From: Antedon mediterranea
Lineage: Eukaryota; Echinodermata; Crinoidea; Comatulida; Antedonidae
NCBI RefSeq assembly: GCF_964355755.1
Contig: NC_092671.1
Location: 39,077,304 to 39,141,303, forward strand
Direction: 5' to 3'
Length of the DNA: 64,000 bases
This document shows positions 1-12,731 of this stretch, one piece after another. Position numbers and translations under genes: made by a program. Every line of letters starts with the position of its first letter. Within the stretch, counting starts at the first letter, position 1. The notes beneath the pieces were generated by a model, which saw only the letters and a program-made list of their open reading frames with translations, was not told the DNA's origin and made no database searches.

Positions 1-320
1 CTACTGTTGCTGCTACAGCTACTGCTGCTGCTACAACTACTGCTGCTGTTACAACTACTGCTGCTGCTACAGCTACTGTTGCTGCTACAGCTACTGCTGC
101 TGCTACAACTACTGCTGTAACTACTGCTGTTGCTACTGCTGCTACAACTGCTACTGCTGCTACAACTACTGCTGCTGCTACAACTACTACAACTGCTGCT
201 ACTGCTACAACTACTAGTACTACTACTGCTACAACTACTAATGATACAACTACTAATGATACAACTACTGCTGCTGCTACAACTATTACTGCTGCTGCTA
301 CAACTACTACTGCTGGTAGT
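1..320. repeat. Compound trinucleotide microsatellite (CTA/CTG/ACA)
   Basis: Imperfect runs of CTACTG, CTGCTG and ACAACT trinucleotides continue from the left edge to about position 320. The long leucine/glutamine open frame across it is a by-product of the 3-bp period. It lies in the intron after exon 3 of the left-hand SELENBP1 copy. Confidence 0.9.
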
Positions 321-1036
321 ACCAAACCCTCTGTACTTTATTCCACCCTGAACCATGGGGTTAACAATCATGTCATTCACACTGGGAGATCGATATCATT
401 CTCACAGAAAACAGAGTTTAGGCTCAGGAGGCTGTGTTGTGATTCTGGGCACTATTTCAATTGTATACACGTACTCAGGCTGCAGAGTTACATTAAATTT
501 CTGAGTAAATTTGCAAATAAATTTATGATTCAGATAAAAGGTTTGATTTGAATACTAATTTGTTAAATTTGATAATACTAATTTAATTTTTCTTTGGTAA
601 AAATATGCCTTTATAATATTTAATATAAAAAAGGAAAATATAAAAGCAATTTACAATATAATATAAACGAGAGAAGACCATCAGAGACGATTATTTCAAT
701 GTTCAGGTCCTGTTCCTGGAACTCAATATAACTTATGGTAATTCTTCAATAAATCACTCCCATCAGCTTTGTAAAACTGTTAATTTTACACAAACTCAAA
801 TATTATAAGTGATAAAAATCATGCATTTTTGAAAGAATTTCATTTTCGAAGATCATACCACAAAAAAAACAAAAACCCATAATTTTCAAACAAGTTTTTG
901 GTCTCATGTGCCATTATTTGGAGTTTTAGAGTATTTTTATGAACGGTCAAAAGTTAGTGGCCAGTAAAAGACGTGGATACATTTTTACTGGTCCTCTTGG
1001 TTAGTTAAAAAATGGAGACCCCTATAAACCACTTAC

Positions 1037-3548
1037 CGTATGTATGATGGGTCTCCGTGGATTTGTGGCAACATCAATGACATATATTCTGGAGGAGTAG
1101 AGACTAGGCATGATCAGCTTTGAACGTTTTTTACTTGCATCGTTCCAGCAACTACTGCAGGCATTCCAACCAGTATGGTGGAGTTCATCATTTAAGTAAG
1201 GCATTGGCAGACGGCTAATTACCTACAAATATTAAATTTAAACTCAATAAATAATCTACATGTAATATAAACCACCTATTATTATAATGTATAGACAAAG
1301 TATCATCATAGTGCTTGATTTTTGGGGTTGGAGAAGTAGAAACAGGACAAGCAATCATAAACTGTTGAAATAATTAATAACATAACATACAGTAGTATTG
1401 GTTTCCGATTCAAACTTAACTTCTAATTAAAGATGTATTGTCCCCCAAAAACATGAAAAATGAAGATTAATTAAATCAGACTTTGAATATGCTAAATTGT
1501 AGTTTTAATAAAGTTAATCACTTCCAAAAAAAAACACGAAAAAATAAATGGTTAGATTCAACCAAAAACCCATTGGCTGCCAGCCAATTTTACCATTTTT
1601 GCTTTAAATTACAGTTTTTTCAGGTAAATACATTTTATTTCGATCCAATGTTTGGTCAAAGTGTATAACTATTACGTTACATTAAAATGGCATATTCAAC
1701 AAAAATTTTGTTCCCAATTATTTTTTCAAGGGACAATATCTCTTTAAACATTAAGCTGAATATGCTTACCTTGCAATATGTAGACGATCTTGGATCAATA
1801 TCCACCGTGGCCAAATAATCAGGTCTACCTATTTCAGTGTTTCTGTAAATGCAGGGGATATACAGCAACTCTTCCCTGGGGCCTTTCATGGCATCCAGGG
1901 GTGTTCGGTATCCAGGTCCTGGGCAGCAAGCTACAACAGAATTTGCTCCACATTTAAATTCACATTAACAAATAGTATGAATAATGATATTACACCAATT
2001 GAATGTATGTAAAAACAACATTTATTGTTTTAAAATTAAATTTTTCCCTAAACTATGCAAATAAAAATAGTATGGTATATAGGCCCATACATGTTTTGGC
2101 TTTTAAAGCAGATACAGATCTTTTATTGTCATACAAACAAAAATAGTACAGTATGAAATTTGTCTTCTTGTTGCGAAAAAGAATACACTTAATATTTAGA
2201 AAAAAGGTTACAACACAGCTAAATACAAAAATATTATCTACAGTGAATATACTAAGTATCTTATTTACCTCCGCCAAGGACGTATATGTAATCGATCGCC
2301 TGTGTTTCGTTTGTCTGTCTGTTTGTTTGTTAGCAGGATTACTCAAAGTAATTACAAGATCTTTACCAAAATGAATGTACAGATAGATATGTGGTCAAGG
2401 ACCATTCTATTAAATTTTGGGACCATTTGGGACCATGGTCCCAATTCTGGACCACTTTTTAGTATACTTTTCAGACCTGCTAGTGTTAAAAGATAGGACA
2501 GAATTTTCCAAAAAGCCGGCAAGCAGTCTTACTCTTTACGTGTGACAATCAAACTAAAATTGCATTTTCTCGACAACTACTTGTCTAAAAAAACTTCATT
2601 TTTGTACAAGAGACTAGAGTTATAATTTGTAATTTCAGAACATAATTTGATTTAATGTGCATATTTTTTTATGCGAGTTACATAACTATTTCACCAAACT
2701 CGCATACACATGCTTGTAGTGAAATTAGCTTAAATCAGAAACAGCATTAAGACACACAAAAATATATATATTTTTTTTTCAGGAGAAATCTTATGTTGGA
2801 GAATGTTACAGTAGGCGGAGGTATGCACTCTCGGAGTGGCTTCCTAGTCTGAGTTCGTTTTTCATATTGAATACACTGACAAGCAAGTTGGTTAATTAAA
2901 AATTAAGTTTACCAGGCATATAAATACGGCAAATTTCTTCTACGTTTAAAAATGTTGAGACATAAAAATGGTAAACAATAATAAACAAAATGAAATAAGT
3001 TATTCTTTAATTTAATGAAATTCTATATCGACGGTTCTTGGTATTTGTTCACTATATACTACTGGTTGGTACAAAATTACTGAATGACTATTATGATTTC
3101 TTTATAATTAATAATATAAATGTAATTATTTTATTTACATAAAAACAACAAGACTGGTCTACTACTAGGCCTTTAGGCTAGAGTTTATTTATTATTTTTA
3201 TTTCTTTATTCTGATATAAAATCATAGTATAAAAACACAAAAGAGTATAAATTTAATACTCTACAAATTTATTTTAGGCCCTATAAAATGTGGACCTTTT
3301 TACTCGTCGCAGGCGATGCCTAGGTCGCACTTTTCCTACAGTAGGTCGCCACCTTTGAGAAATCGAAAGATTGGATGTTGGTTCGGTTCCAATTACAGGA
3401 CCCTGGTAAAAACCAGCCATATGTATGTAGGCTAGAGGCCTATGCACGAGAGACACCACATGCTAAACACACTCAGAACAAAATAATTATACCTATAAAC
3501 ATGGAGTAACCCCTTGCTATAAATAATACAAGCAGTAGACTTACACAT
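1037..3548 (-). CDS. SELENBP1: Selenium-binding protein 1 (methanethiol oxidase), second tandem copy, 5' part only
   Basis: First three coding exons of a SELENBP1 paralogue that continues past the left edge. Exons: 3545-3548 (ATG plus one base, then GTAAGT), 1770-1930 (161 nt, acceptor TAG) and 1037-1222 (186 nt), with the same lengths and phases as the complete copy at 4824-12731. The protein starts [20 protein letters not shown] and includes the YC pair equivalent to human Cys57 and the CSSC motif. It differs from the complete copy at only a few residues (for example HT instead of HK at the end of exon 3). SELENBP1 proteins oxidise methanethiol to hydrogen peroxide, formaldehyde and hydrogen sulfide. 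Exon 4 is not visible in the remaining 1,036 bases, so the gene may be intact beyond the window or truncated. Confidence 0.85.
1427..1746. mobile_element. Family B foldback MITE
   Basis: About 320 bp starting TTAAAGATGTATTGTCCCCC and ending in its imperfect reverse complement (GGGACAATATCTCTTTAAA). Related copies sit at 18408-18692 and 59043-59347, with a partial copy at 3849-3988. This one lies 24 bp beyond the 3' end of SELENBP1 exon 2. Confidence 0.75.
2266..2850. mobile_element. Interspersed DNA element with CCGCCAAGGA / GGCGGAGGTATGCACTC ends
   Basis: Starts ACCTCCGCCAAGGACGTATA, followed by a TGTCTGTCTGTTTGTTTGTTAG tract, and ends near AGGCGGAGGTATGCACTCTC. The ends CTCCGCC and GGCGGAG are inverted. 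This resembles the CTCCGCC-type non-autonomous elements common in marine invertebrates; the class is an inference. Confidence 0.5.
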
Positions 3549-4823
3549 TGCAGTTTTTTTCAAATACAAAATCCAATAAAATTAAGCGAAAAAGTTCAAG
3601 AAGTTTTCTCTCCTCTCTTCCCTTGCGAACAAAAACGGAGATTGTTTGCAGTAGTTTTAACCATCGACACGCATGATCACACCCACTGTATGTACCCACG
3701 CGGCGGTGTGAGAATTACTCCTCCTACCACATACGTCATCAACAAATTCGATTCAAGCGCGCTGATTGGTCATTGAATCTATCTAAAAGAAATCATAAAG
3801 TAAATTTTAATAAATTTTGATCACTTTCCAAATAACAAATACAGTAATTGTTTCATGAATCAAGTTTATTTGCCACGTTTCTCAATTCTCAATTTTGGTC
3901 AAAGTGAATAACTAATAAGTGAATGTCAATTCAACCAATAATTGGTTACAAATTATTGTTTTCAGGGGCAATGGAATATCTTTAAATACAATCACTCAAA
4001 CAGATGCATTTCAGAGAAATCTGTCATGGAAAAATTTGGGAAATTTTGTATATTACTGGTCAAAACAAAACTAATAAAACTTCATTTGGGATTGACACAT
4101 TTTCTTCAATTACGGGTACATCACTTGTTTGAGAACTTTTCTAGAGCATCTTGATTTTTGACAAATTATTAATACTGAACAGCAACAAACAGAACAAAAG
4201 TAAAATAATAGTACACTGAAAAATCATAATAAAATGTTTTTGTAATTTAATTGGTAGGTTTTTATTATTATTTTTATCATTCTTATTAAAATCTTAGTTA
4301 AAGTTACTTTTATACACTGGTAAATAAATATTTGATTTATAAATAAATATTATATATATACCGTATATATTTGAGACAAATTAAATAAATAAAAATAATA
4401 AATTAATCACTAAAAAATATATTTCTCATTTTATTTATTCTCATTTATTAATTATTCTACCACCAATGTTATTATTTAATAATCCACATTATTCACCTGA
4501 TTCTCCGTGCTATAAACATTTGACAATATTTGCACAGAATCACAAACAAATTCCTACAACATGGTGCCTGTATCATGTAAGGTTAGGTTAAGGGTTAAGT
4601 TATGGTGTACATGTTACTAGGGGATACATGTGAAACACATGTGACCCTGTATCATGGTATTTTCGTATGATACTGGACAAATTTAGATGCATTACTGAAT
4701 ATTAGGAGGAGTAATTAATATAACATTTTTTAAAATAGACAGCTGGTTGAGGCTATAAATATGTATTTAAAATAATTTAATACCATTCTGGTCCTATATA
4801 TAGGAAATCATTTTATTTTAAAT
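3549..4823. other. Spacer between the two tandem SELENBP1 genes
   Basis: Holds the 3' flank of the complete gene and the 5' flank of the left copy. Just upstream of the left copy's ATG, 3550-3625 shares short blocks (AAATCCAA, TTCTCTCC) with the equivalent region at 12735-12790, consistent with a duplicated promoter/leader. A partial family B element is at about 3849-3988. The rest is AT-rich; no gene seen. Confidence 0.6.
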
Positions 4824-7800
4824 CTACAAATTACTAGATGTGTTGTGAACATAGATATCAGAGCTGCAGTCACCCCCAGGGTATCGGATCTCGTGGGCAA
4901 GTGCTGGTCCACCTGGTTCATTGCCAAAATCAATCAATACATTCCTGTTGAGGGTCAGGCCTCCTTGGTCAGTGTCCACATCAATTTGCAGCATCACAGA
5001 CCCCTCTCTGTTGAAAATGACAAACAATATATTCAAAATGGAAAATAAGACTGTATTTGCATACATTCAAATACAAATGCATGGTCTTTTCAACTTCCAG
5101 TTAACCAGTTAAATGGTTTGAATGTGTCCTGCCAACTTCCAGTTAACCAGTTAAATGGTTTGAATGTGTCTTGTCAACTTCCAGTCAACAAGTTAACATG
5201 GTTTGGATGTGTCTTGTCAACTTCCAGTTAACCAGTTAACATGGTTTGAATGTGTCTGATCAACTTCCAGTTAACAAGTTAACATGGTTTGGATGTGTCT
5301 TTTCAACTTCCAGTTAACCAGTTATCATAGTTCGAATGTGTCTTGTCAACTTCCAATTAACCAGTTAACATGGTTTGAATGTGTCTTTTCAACTTCCAGT
5401 TAACCAGTTATCATAGTTCGAATGTGTCTTGTAACTGTTCGAAATTAAGTGTTGAAGCCAAACTTGACTTTATATAGCAAATATATATGATCCTGTAAAG
5501 AACTTTTATATTAATCAGTATTACTATTAGATATTAATTCTGCACACTTACCTGACCATGTCTGGGTAGAATTGTACATCCCATTGACTGTAGAGGGAGG
5601 TTGTCACAAAAAGGCGTTTACCATCCAGACTTAGCTGAATCATCTGAGGTCCACCATGGATGCGTTTTCCATTAAAGTAAAACGGCTCTGGTTGTTCGTC
5701 AAGCTCCACATCTTTAATAACTTTCACAGGTCCATTCTTGCAAACAGACCCACCAAGGAAAATCTAAAAGTATCACATTTTGTGTGCTTAATACAGATCT
5801 ACCTTCTGCTTATAATACAGTATATGGTTTTGTAATGTAATACCAGAGCCATATATATAAAGAGTTACGACATTGAATTATAGTCACGTGATATGCAGAT
5901 CAAAATGTGTCAAACTTGTCTCCATTAATGCATGTAAAGTATAGGAGCAAAAAAATACTTTCAATTTTTTCTTATATTAAAAAAAATGTAATTGCACATT
6001 TTACGATGAAATATCGATGTGCACAGCGTACAGAAGTACTTGCGCCAAAGAATATTGCGCTCGCGTGTGCTAGTACATTATAACGTTCGATTGATTGATT
6101 TTGGAACAAAAAATCCCATAACTACGTCCTATTAATAACAATTATGTAATATTTTCAATTCATAATGCATGCTTTGATGACTAAATAAAATAATAAAGTG
6201 TCGTGGATATATTTGTTAATATACTGAAAAGGGTATGAACAATATTTACATAATAAAGGCAAATTATTACAAATGAAATGATGAACGAGTCTCTGAATGG
6301 TAATAACGTTGGCGGCGCAGTTCGTGTAAAAAACACACAGAAAGCCATATACTGCATAAAAAGAGAGGTGAATGTGTATGTTTTTTGTATTGGTTCATTC
6401 TTTGATGTATCCTAACTTCCATGTAGGCCCTAGCATTTATTTTTTTGTTATTATAAAAAATATATATATTTTAACAAATCAATACCATTAATAAAATTAA
6501 TTACTAAAATAAAAACGGAATCTAAGCGTTATTTTATAGACAACAAAATCTAAAAATAGTGCATGAACTATAGGAAAACGCTATACAAAAGAGACGCGCG
6601 CGCCCTCAGCGTGCGAATTCTTTGACACAAAAATGGCTTCTAATTTTCAATGTCGTAACTCTTTATATATATGGCTCTGGTAATGCATATGTAATGTCGC
6701 CCTCTAATAAAATAAAAGTCTGACAAGTTTTGGATGCTTAAACATGTTTGCTGCCCTCTAAATGATAAACTTACCTGTCCTACAAGTTTAGGGTTACTTG
6801 TATCAGTGACATCATATTGTCGAATATCTCCATGTAGCCAGTTACTAAAGTACAGAAACTTATCATCCAATGAGATTAGAATGTCAGTAATAAGACCTGT
6901 TGTAAAAAACAACATGGTTATAAAATTGAATCTAATTACATTATAATTTTATTTACTCACTACAATGCAAAAAGTTCATGCAATGAATATTATATTAACA
7001 CAATTAAGCTTGGTTACCACTAGAACGTAACGCAAGGAAGTAAACGCAACGCAAGCTTTTTAACCAATGACAAGCGAAGTTATAGACAGTTAGCAATGAC
7101 AAGCGAATAAGCCATCGCTTGTGATTGGTCAATTCACTTGCGTTGCGTTACGTCCTTGTGTTGCGTCGCCAGTGGGAACCACGCTTTAGTAGGACACAAA
7201 TGTTGATAATTATGTATGATTGTGTTAGGGCGAGTATTAGGCATTTTTATTATCTATCCAAAACTGTTAAAACAAACATATATTTAAACAAACAAGATGG
7301 TTTTTTTGTTGTTTTTTTTTTTACCATCTTTAATGAGGGTGATCCATCCAGCAATTGCTGTCATTAGGGACACTCAGAGGTTCACAAGAACCTCTTGTTC
7401 TTGTGAACTCTCAGAAGAACCCTCAGAGGTTCACAAGACAAACATATACACAAGATGCTTTACATAAACAAAGTCTTATTACAAATTTCTTCGGAGTGGA
7501 GTTGTAATTTTGCCCTTAGAAAAAATCCTGACATGTGACGGGACTTGAACCCAGGACCCTTGGAGTGGTAGCCAAGCATCATAACCACCAAGCCACAATA
7601 TATTAATAATATAATCTATGAATACAAGAAAAACTAGTATTCTGCTTTAGAACAGACATTTAAAACAGATATTAAATGAGAAAACAAAATACCTGGCATT
7701 GAAGGAAGAGCCCAGCCCTCAACTTCTTTATTCGCTACGTCAATAACCTTCTCGTGAGCCCATGTACCATTCTGTAATGTGAAAACATAAGCATATAACT

Positions 7801-10800
7801 ACCATATTTAAGCACATCACAACTATTTTTATCAAACTGGTTTGATATTGTAGACAGAACTTTAGACAATAATATTCTTTAGATTTTAAGTGGTTCAAGA
7901 TTATAGCAATATTACGTCTTCTTTATGTTCTGTCTACACTTTCAAACTTTATGTGACAAAAAATTTGATGTTCTCGTATATGGACATGATGATGTCATAT
8001 CAACTACCATATTTAAGCATATAACTACCATATTTAAGCACATCACAATTTTTTTTTTTATCAAACTGGTTTGATATTATAGACAGAGCTTTAGACATTT
8101 TTGTAGTGATGATGGCCTTTTGCAAGTTATAGTAGACTGCTTTTGTACTTTAATTGAGAGTAACCATAAATCATTTCATTTTCGTGGACACTTAGGACAA
8201 ATATTAAATGTAGTAAATAAGACACAGTATTGCATGAGCAGAGGATTTAATGAACTCACTTCTTTCATGTAAAATCTCATAATATTACTGCTCAAAGCAC
8301 ATCCCACAAAACCTTCTGCTGCGATAGGGTTGTGAAGAAAGCGAATCTCTAGAGGAACAGCGCCCTCATCGCCCATGTCAATTGTTTGTTTTATGGTATG
8401 CTTGTCCCAATCCCAAACATGAAGGCTTTTTCCATATAAACCTAAAATCAGTAAAAGTATATATTAATACAAATCTAAAATTAGCAAAAGTTTGTTTAAT
8501 AAATCAACATTTTTTCTTCACAGGTTCACTTAAAAAATACAACAAACCCATTTACCGTTGGTGTAGTCGTCAGGGTTGAATCCTTTTAGAAAAGCCTTTG
8601 GAGCACCCCATTCTGTGCTTATCATCACATTGTGGAACGGTTGGTACCAAAAGTCATAACCAAAAGGAGGGTTATGCCCATCAGCCTCCCACTTGCCTTT
8701 AACATGGAAATCTTCTCCATCAAGGAGGATGAAACCACCTGAAAAATAAATATCAAATATAGACAGGAATTTAAGTTGGACTGATGTATGGTCCTGATAG
8801 CATCAATCACAGTATGTGACACTGTGACAGTATGTGACACTGTGACAGTATGTGACACTGTGACAGTATGTGACACTGTTACAGTATGTGACACTGTTAC
8901 AGTATGTGACACTGTTACAGTATGTGACACTGTGACAGTATGTGACACTGTTAAATGTTACCTAGTGTTGTATGATTGCTGTTCAATTATGGTATATCAC
9001 CCGCATATGCTCGCTCGCTCTCTCTGTCAACCGCACTCTCAAATACAGTTGTTACTAGTTTAGAATGTTTTTATTCATCCTTTAATTGTGTCATTAACTC
9101 GACCATAAGCATAGGATACATAGGGGCTACAGCGTCATCATCCATAACAAACCAAATAGAACTGTATTTAACCTTTATTTACACCGACTCACTGTACTTT
9201 TCTGTTTTTAAATTTGGCCACCATCCTATTCTATAAAAGTTTTTATATGGCACCCTAAAAAGAACAGAGTGCCTAACAATACTATAGTATTATAAATTAA
9301 AATATGAATATTGAATATACCAATTCGTACTCGCAGCAAGTGTTTGCTTCACGTTCCTTGTGGTCATGTTGAATGCACAAAACGAGGCATCTTTCAGCGG
9401 TTACCTAACACATTTAATAGGTTACTTGTTACTTGTTTGGATATTGATTTATTTTATGATAGTTTAAATGTATTTAAGGGTAAAATGGTTAAATCTCTTT
9501 AATGTTGTTATCTTTGTTTATGTTTGTGTTGTTTATATGAATACATTTTATATATATTATGTTTAGATTCAACCTGTTAGTGGCGGTTTCATCGCTGTTG
9601 GTTGACAACTGAATAAAATTTAAAAAAAAAAAAAATAAATAAAAAGAAAAGTTTAAACTTGACGTTTAAATAGAGGTGCCGAAAGTAGCTGTGTGAACAG
9701 TTAGTTGTTCCTATTATGCTAGGCTTAGTAATCACTGTATCCAAGGAGTATAATACTATTATAGTATTAAGTATATTTCACTGTCTGGAATATTGGGGTT
9801 TAGAGGTCATTTGTCGCAAATAATAGACATAATAATATGTAAATCTACAACTTTCATTAATCTTACTTTTACTGTCAGTTAGAAAGAACTTTTTTCTTAT
9901 TTAAAAAAAAATCAGTGACCATCTTCTAACCTTGCAAATTATCCATTGTTATGCATAACAATACTAAGTATTATTAATTAAAACGATAAGTTTTAAGTCG
10001 ACGTTTAAACAGAGGTGCCGAAAGTAGCTGTGGCAACAGTTAGTTGTTTCGATTATGCAAGGCTTAGTAATCACTGTATCCAAGGAGTATAATACTATTA
10101 TAGTATTAAGTATATTCCACTGTCTGGAATATTGGGGTTTAGAGGTCATTTGTCGCAAATAATAGTAATGTAAATCAATCTACAACTTTCATTTAATCTT
10201 ACTTTTACTGTCAGTTAGGAAGCACTTTTTTCTTATTTTGAAAATAATCGGTGACCATCGTAAAGTAGCAAAATAATTGTTGTTCTAACCTTGCAATTTA
10301 TCCATTGTTATTCTAGGCTTAATAGTATTAACCCTTCCTATCCAGGGATAACTGTATAATAACACTATTACTTTTAAATTAATGACCATCCTAAAGTAGC
10401 TGTGAAGATTTATTTGTTCTGATTATTCATTATGCTAGGCTTAGCAAATGAATAAGTTGAACAAACACAGTCTAGAATTTGTGTGTAAATCTACTTTAGC
10501 CCTACTAAACATACTAATGTATTTTAATGTATTATATCTTTCATTAACAAAAAATAAGGATCATCGTTTCCCCATCCACAAATTATTTTTTATTACTAGC
10601 TGTTTTAAAGAATCTTTCAATATACAGTTTAAACATAAACTTCAATAAAACCTTTTTTTTAATACTGTATATACATTGTTAGGAGTTGGATAGCCGAGTG
10701 GTTAGGACACTTGACTGTCATACAGATAGACCCGTGTTCAATTCCCGACAACTCCCAGTCCACTCAGCTGTAAATGAGTACCTGGTTGAAAATACTAGGG

Positions 10801-12731
10801 AGAAAAAAGGGCAGCGTGGAAAGGAACTGGCCACCCTACCACATAATGCCGAGGCTTAGTACAATGAGCTCCTAACAGCTCTTTACCTTTATTATTAAAA
10901 TATCGTTGAAATTATACTTGAACATAATTTTATCTGAAGATTGACAGTAAACAGGTAAAAGTAGTGGAATAATCATTTGTACACATCTTTTAATAATTTG
11001 TGGTTTTCATATACATACCTTTTCCTTCCATAGAATCTTGTCCTTTACCCAAGGCACTAATCATAACCACACCGTTAGCAAGACAATGCGATGTGTGAGG
11101 TAACGCTAAGCCAGTTGTTTTTACTTCTTCCGATTCTACTACCTTGAGTTAAGAATGTTCAAAGCTTAGTAATAAAGTATAATACAACTACACAAACTTA
11201 TTTCTTTATGAAAAAAAAATCTAAAGCTGTGTCTACACTACCAAACTTTATGTGACAAAGAATGTGATGTGCCCATATATGGACATGTCATATCACTCAT
11301 ATTTGAGAATATCTCTAACATATTTGGGCACATCAAAACTAGTTTAATAGTGTAGAAAGAGCTTTAGATTATACAACATAGTAACATTTATATTATAACT
11401 GGACGTCTGATGCCTTATTTTTAAGAATTTAAGAGTGTTTTTAATGTTTATAAACCACTTACCTTATGCATGATAGGTTTTCGAGGATTTGTAGAGACGT
11501 CAACGACATATATTCTTGAAGAGTGGAGACAAGGCATGATCAGCTTTGAACGTTTTTTACTTGCATCGTTCCAGCAACTACTGCAGGCGTTCCAACCAGT
11601 GTGGTGGAGTTCATCATTTAAGTAAGGCATTGGCAGACGGCTAATTACCTACAATATTTTATATTAAAGTCATGCTCATTATTTTAACAGTAGAAATTTG
11701 GTGATGGCCGAGCGGTTAAGACAGTGGAACCGTAATTACGTAGTCATAAGATTGGCAAGGGTTCAAGGCTCGTTCGCTCGATGGTTCTGATGGTAGAACG
11801 AGTCTTCTCGGATAAGGACTATAAACCATAGGTCCACTGTACACATCTAGCTAATGTTTACTTTAAAGAATCTAGTACATCTTTCGAGACGAGTAGGGGT
11901 TTACCCGGTGTACTATTACATCACAGCCACTGATCATAACTGGGCCCTCTGGGTCAATTCAATTCAACCATGTTAAACTATACTCAAATGAGATTCTGCA
12001 CAGTATACAAAGATGATGATGAAATAAGAAAACAAATTAAAAGAATGTTGGTATTGGAAAATAATCTATAATCAGTTTAGCTTACTTTTTAGTTGGGGAT
12101 GGCTGTGTAGCCTGTTGATTACCTTACTAGATTCTTATTGAGAACACACAAAAAGTGAGATTCAAATCTGTGATTGATTGCTTTTAATGTCCGTAGAAAT
12201 GAATTCAATTTATTAAAAATTGAACTATTTCAAAATTAAGCTGAATGTGCTTACCTTGCAATATGTAGATGATCTTGGATCAATATCCACCGTGGCCAAA
12301 TAATCAGGTCTACCTATTTCAGTGTTTCTGTAAATGCAGGGGATATACAGCAACTCTTCCCTGGGGCCTTTCATGGCATCCAGGGGTGTTCGGTATCCAG
12401 GTCCTGGGCAGCAAGCTGCAACAGAATTGTTTTCACATTAAAAGAATTGAATGTTATGTATAGTACTTCATATCAAATACACAAATTCACATTTTTTTGT
12501 AACATAATGTTTGATAGTGTAGACAGAGCTTAAGACATCTATGCCTGTCTAAGAGGTCTATACCTTACTTTGAAGACTAGGCCTAATGGAAAAATTGAGC
12601 ACAAATTTACCGGACCTTAGATAAAAAAGTTATCTGCTACAACAAAATCTAATTCATCCAGCACATGGACATAAAATGTGCACATTATTTTGATTCCTGT
12701 TATTATAGAGAAAAAGAAGTTACTTACACAT
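4824..12731 (-). CDS. SELENBP1: Selenium-binding protein 1 (methanethiol oxidase), complete copy
   Basis: Cytosolic methanethiol oxidase, oxidising methanethiol to hydrogen peroxide, formaldehyde and hydrogen sulfide. Ten exons on the minus strand: 12728-12731, 12255-12415, 11463-11648, 11019-11142, 8556-8738, 8260-8441, 7693-7771, 6775-6896, 5552-5763, 4824-5007. All junctions are GT-AG and keep frame, giving 478 residues (human about 472). Seen: MSCCPGPGY start, TYCK (Cys54, equivalent to human Cys57), CSSC at 77-80, [52 protein letters not shown] and the C-terminal [19 protein letters not shown]. The first coding exon carries only ATG plus T, as in the tandem copy. Introns hold minisatellites, family A and C MITEs, SINEs and a LINE 3' end. 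No disabling changes seen. Confidence 0.96.
5090..5435. repeat. 43-bp minisatellite, about 8 copies
   Basis: Unit about 43 bp, CAACTTCCAGTTAACCAGTT followed by AACATGGTTTGAATGTGTCTTGT, with small substitutions. It lies in the last intron of the complete SELENBP1 gene. Confidence 0.9.
7004..7188. mobile_element. Family C foldback MITE
   Basis: Near-perfect foldback of about 185 bp: left arm TTAAGCTTGGTTACCACTAG with ACGTAACGCAAGG, right arm with TACGTCCTTG and AGTGGGAACCACGCTTTA. Central GACAAGCG and CGCTTGTGATTGGTCAATTC blocks pair with each other. Other copies at 59617-59912 (nested) and 62566-62750. Confidence 0.85.
7532..7603 (-). repeat. tRNA-like SINE fragment, reverse orientation
   Basis: On the minus strand reads GTGGCTTGGTGGTTATGATG (box A-like) and later GGGTTCAAGTCCCGTCAC (box B-like). 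Spacing and the lack of a clean cloverleaf suggest a tRNA-derived SINE head rather than a tRNA gene. Confidence 0.5.
7790..8096. mobile_element. Family A foldback MITE, one copy plus a half copy
   Basis: 7932-8096 has TTCTGTCTACACTTTCAAAC at one end and TTGATATTATAGACAGAGCT at the other. 7794-7873 is a right-half copy ending GATATTGTAGACAGAACTTT. Internal ATATGGACATGATGATGTCATAT is typical of the family. Confidence 0.8.
8805..8952. repeat. 18-bp minisatellite, 8 copies
   Basis: Perfect to near-perfect 18-bp unit CAGTATGTGACACTGTGA. Because 18 is a multiple of three it leaves open frames on both strands (TVSHTV and TVCDTV repeats) that are not genes. Confidence 0.95.
9311..9640 (+). mobile_element. 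LINE 3' end (ORF2 C-terminal fragment, 3' UTR, poly-A)
   Basis: A short open frame ending at 9502 ([20 protein letters not shown] near its start) is followed by a 3' UTR with AACCTGTTAGTGGCGGTTTC, AATAAAA and an A-rich tail. The same 3' end recurs inverted at 21595-21848 and degenerate at 63485-63611, so it is a dispersed, 5'-truncated non-LTR element. Confidence 0.65.
9650..10440. repeat. About 340-bp direct repeat, 2 full copies and a partial
   Basis: A block beginning near GACGTTTAAATAGAGGTGCC and containing CAAGGAGTATAATACTATTA and GGGGTTTAGAGGTCATTTG occurs at about 9660 and 10000, with a shorter third copy from about 10300. It lies in the largest SELENBP1 intron. Confidence 0.8.
10680..10890 (+). 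mobile_element. tRNA-derived SINE (GGAGTTG family)
   Basis: Head begins GGAGTTGGATAGCCGAGTGG (box A) and continues to GTGTTCAATTCCCGACAACTCC, whose last 7 bases pair with the first 7 like an acceptor stem. A SINE body follows (GTACCTGGTTGAAAATACTAG to CTAACAGCTCTTTACC). The body argues against a functional tRNA gene. Confidence 0.7.
11221..11370. mobile_element. Family A foldback MITE
   Basis: Ends AATCTAAAGCTGTGTCTACA and its inverse (TAGAAAGAGCTTTAGATT). The interior has GATGTGCCCATATATGGACATG and ATTTGGGCACATCA. In the SELENBP1 intron between exons 3 and 4. Confidence 0.85.
11697..11960 (+). mobile_element. tRNA-derived SINE (GACGAGTAGGGGGTTACC family), longest copy
   Basis: Head has box A TGGCCGAGCGGTTAAGACAG and box B-like AGGGTTCAAGGCTCG. 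The body has GTCTTCTCGGATAAGGACTA, CATCTTTCGAGACGAGTAGG and CACAGCCACTGATCATAACT. Related copies at 28695-28885, 34790-34920, 41695-41815 and 43885-44170. Confidence 0.8.

Noticed and set aside
130-351. Leu/Gln-rich open frame at the left edge
   Set aside because: Trinucleotide microsatellite in an intron.
8625-9063. [12 protein letters not shown] repeat proteins
   Set aside because: 18-bp minisatellite; the right part of the minus-strand frame is SELENBP1 exon 5, already counted.
10680-10760. A functional tRNA gene
   Set aside because: A acceptor-like stem and A/B boxes are present, but a SINE body follows directly and the anticodon arm is poor.
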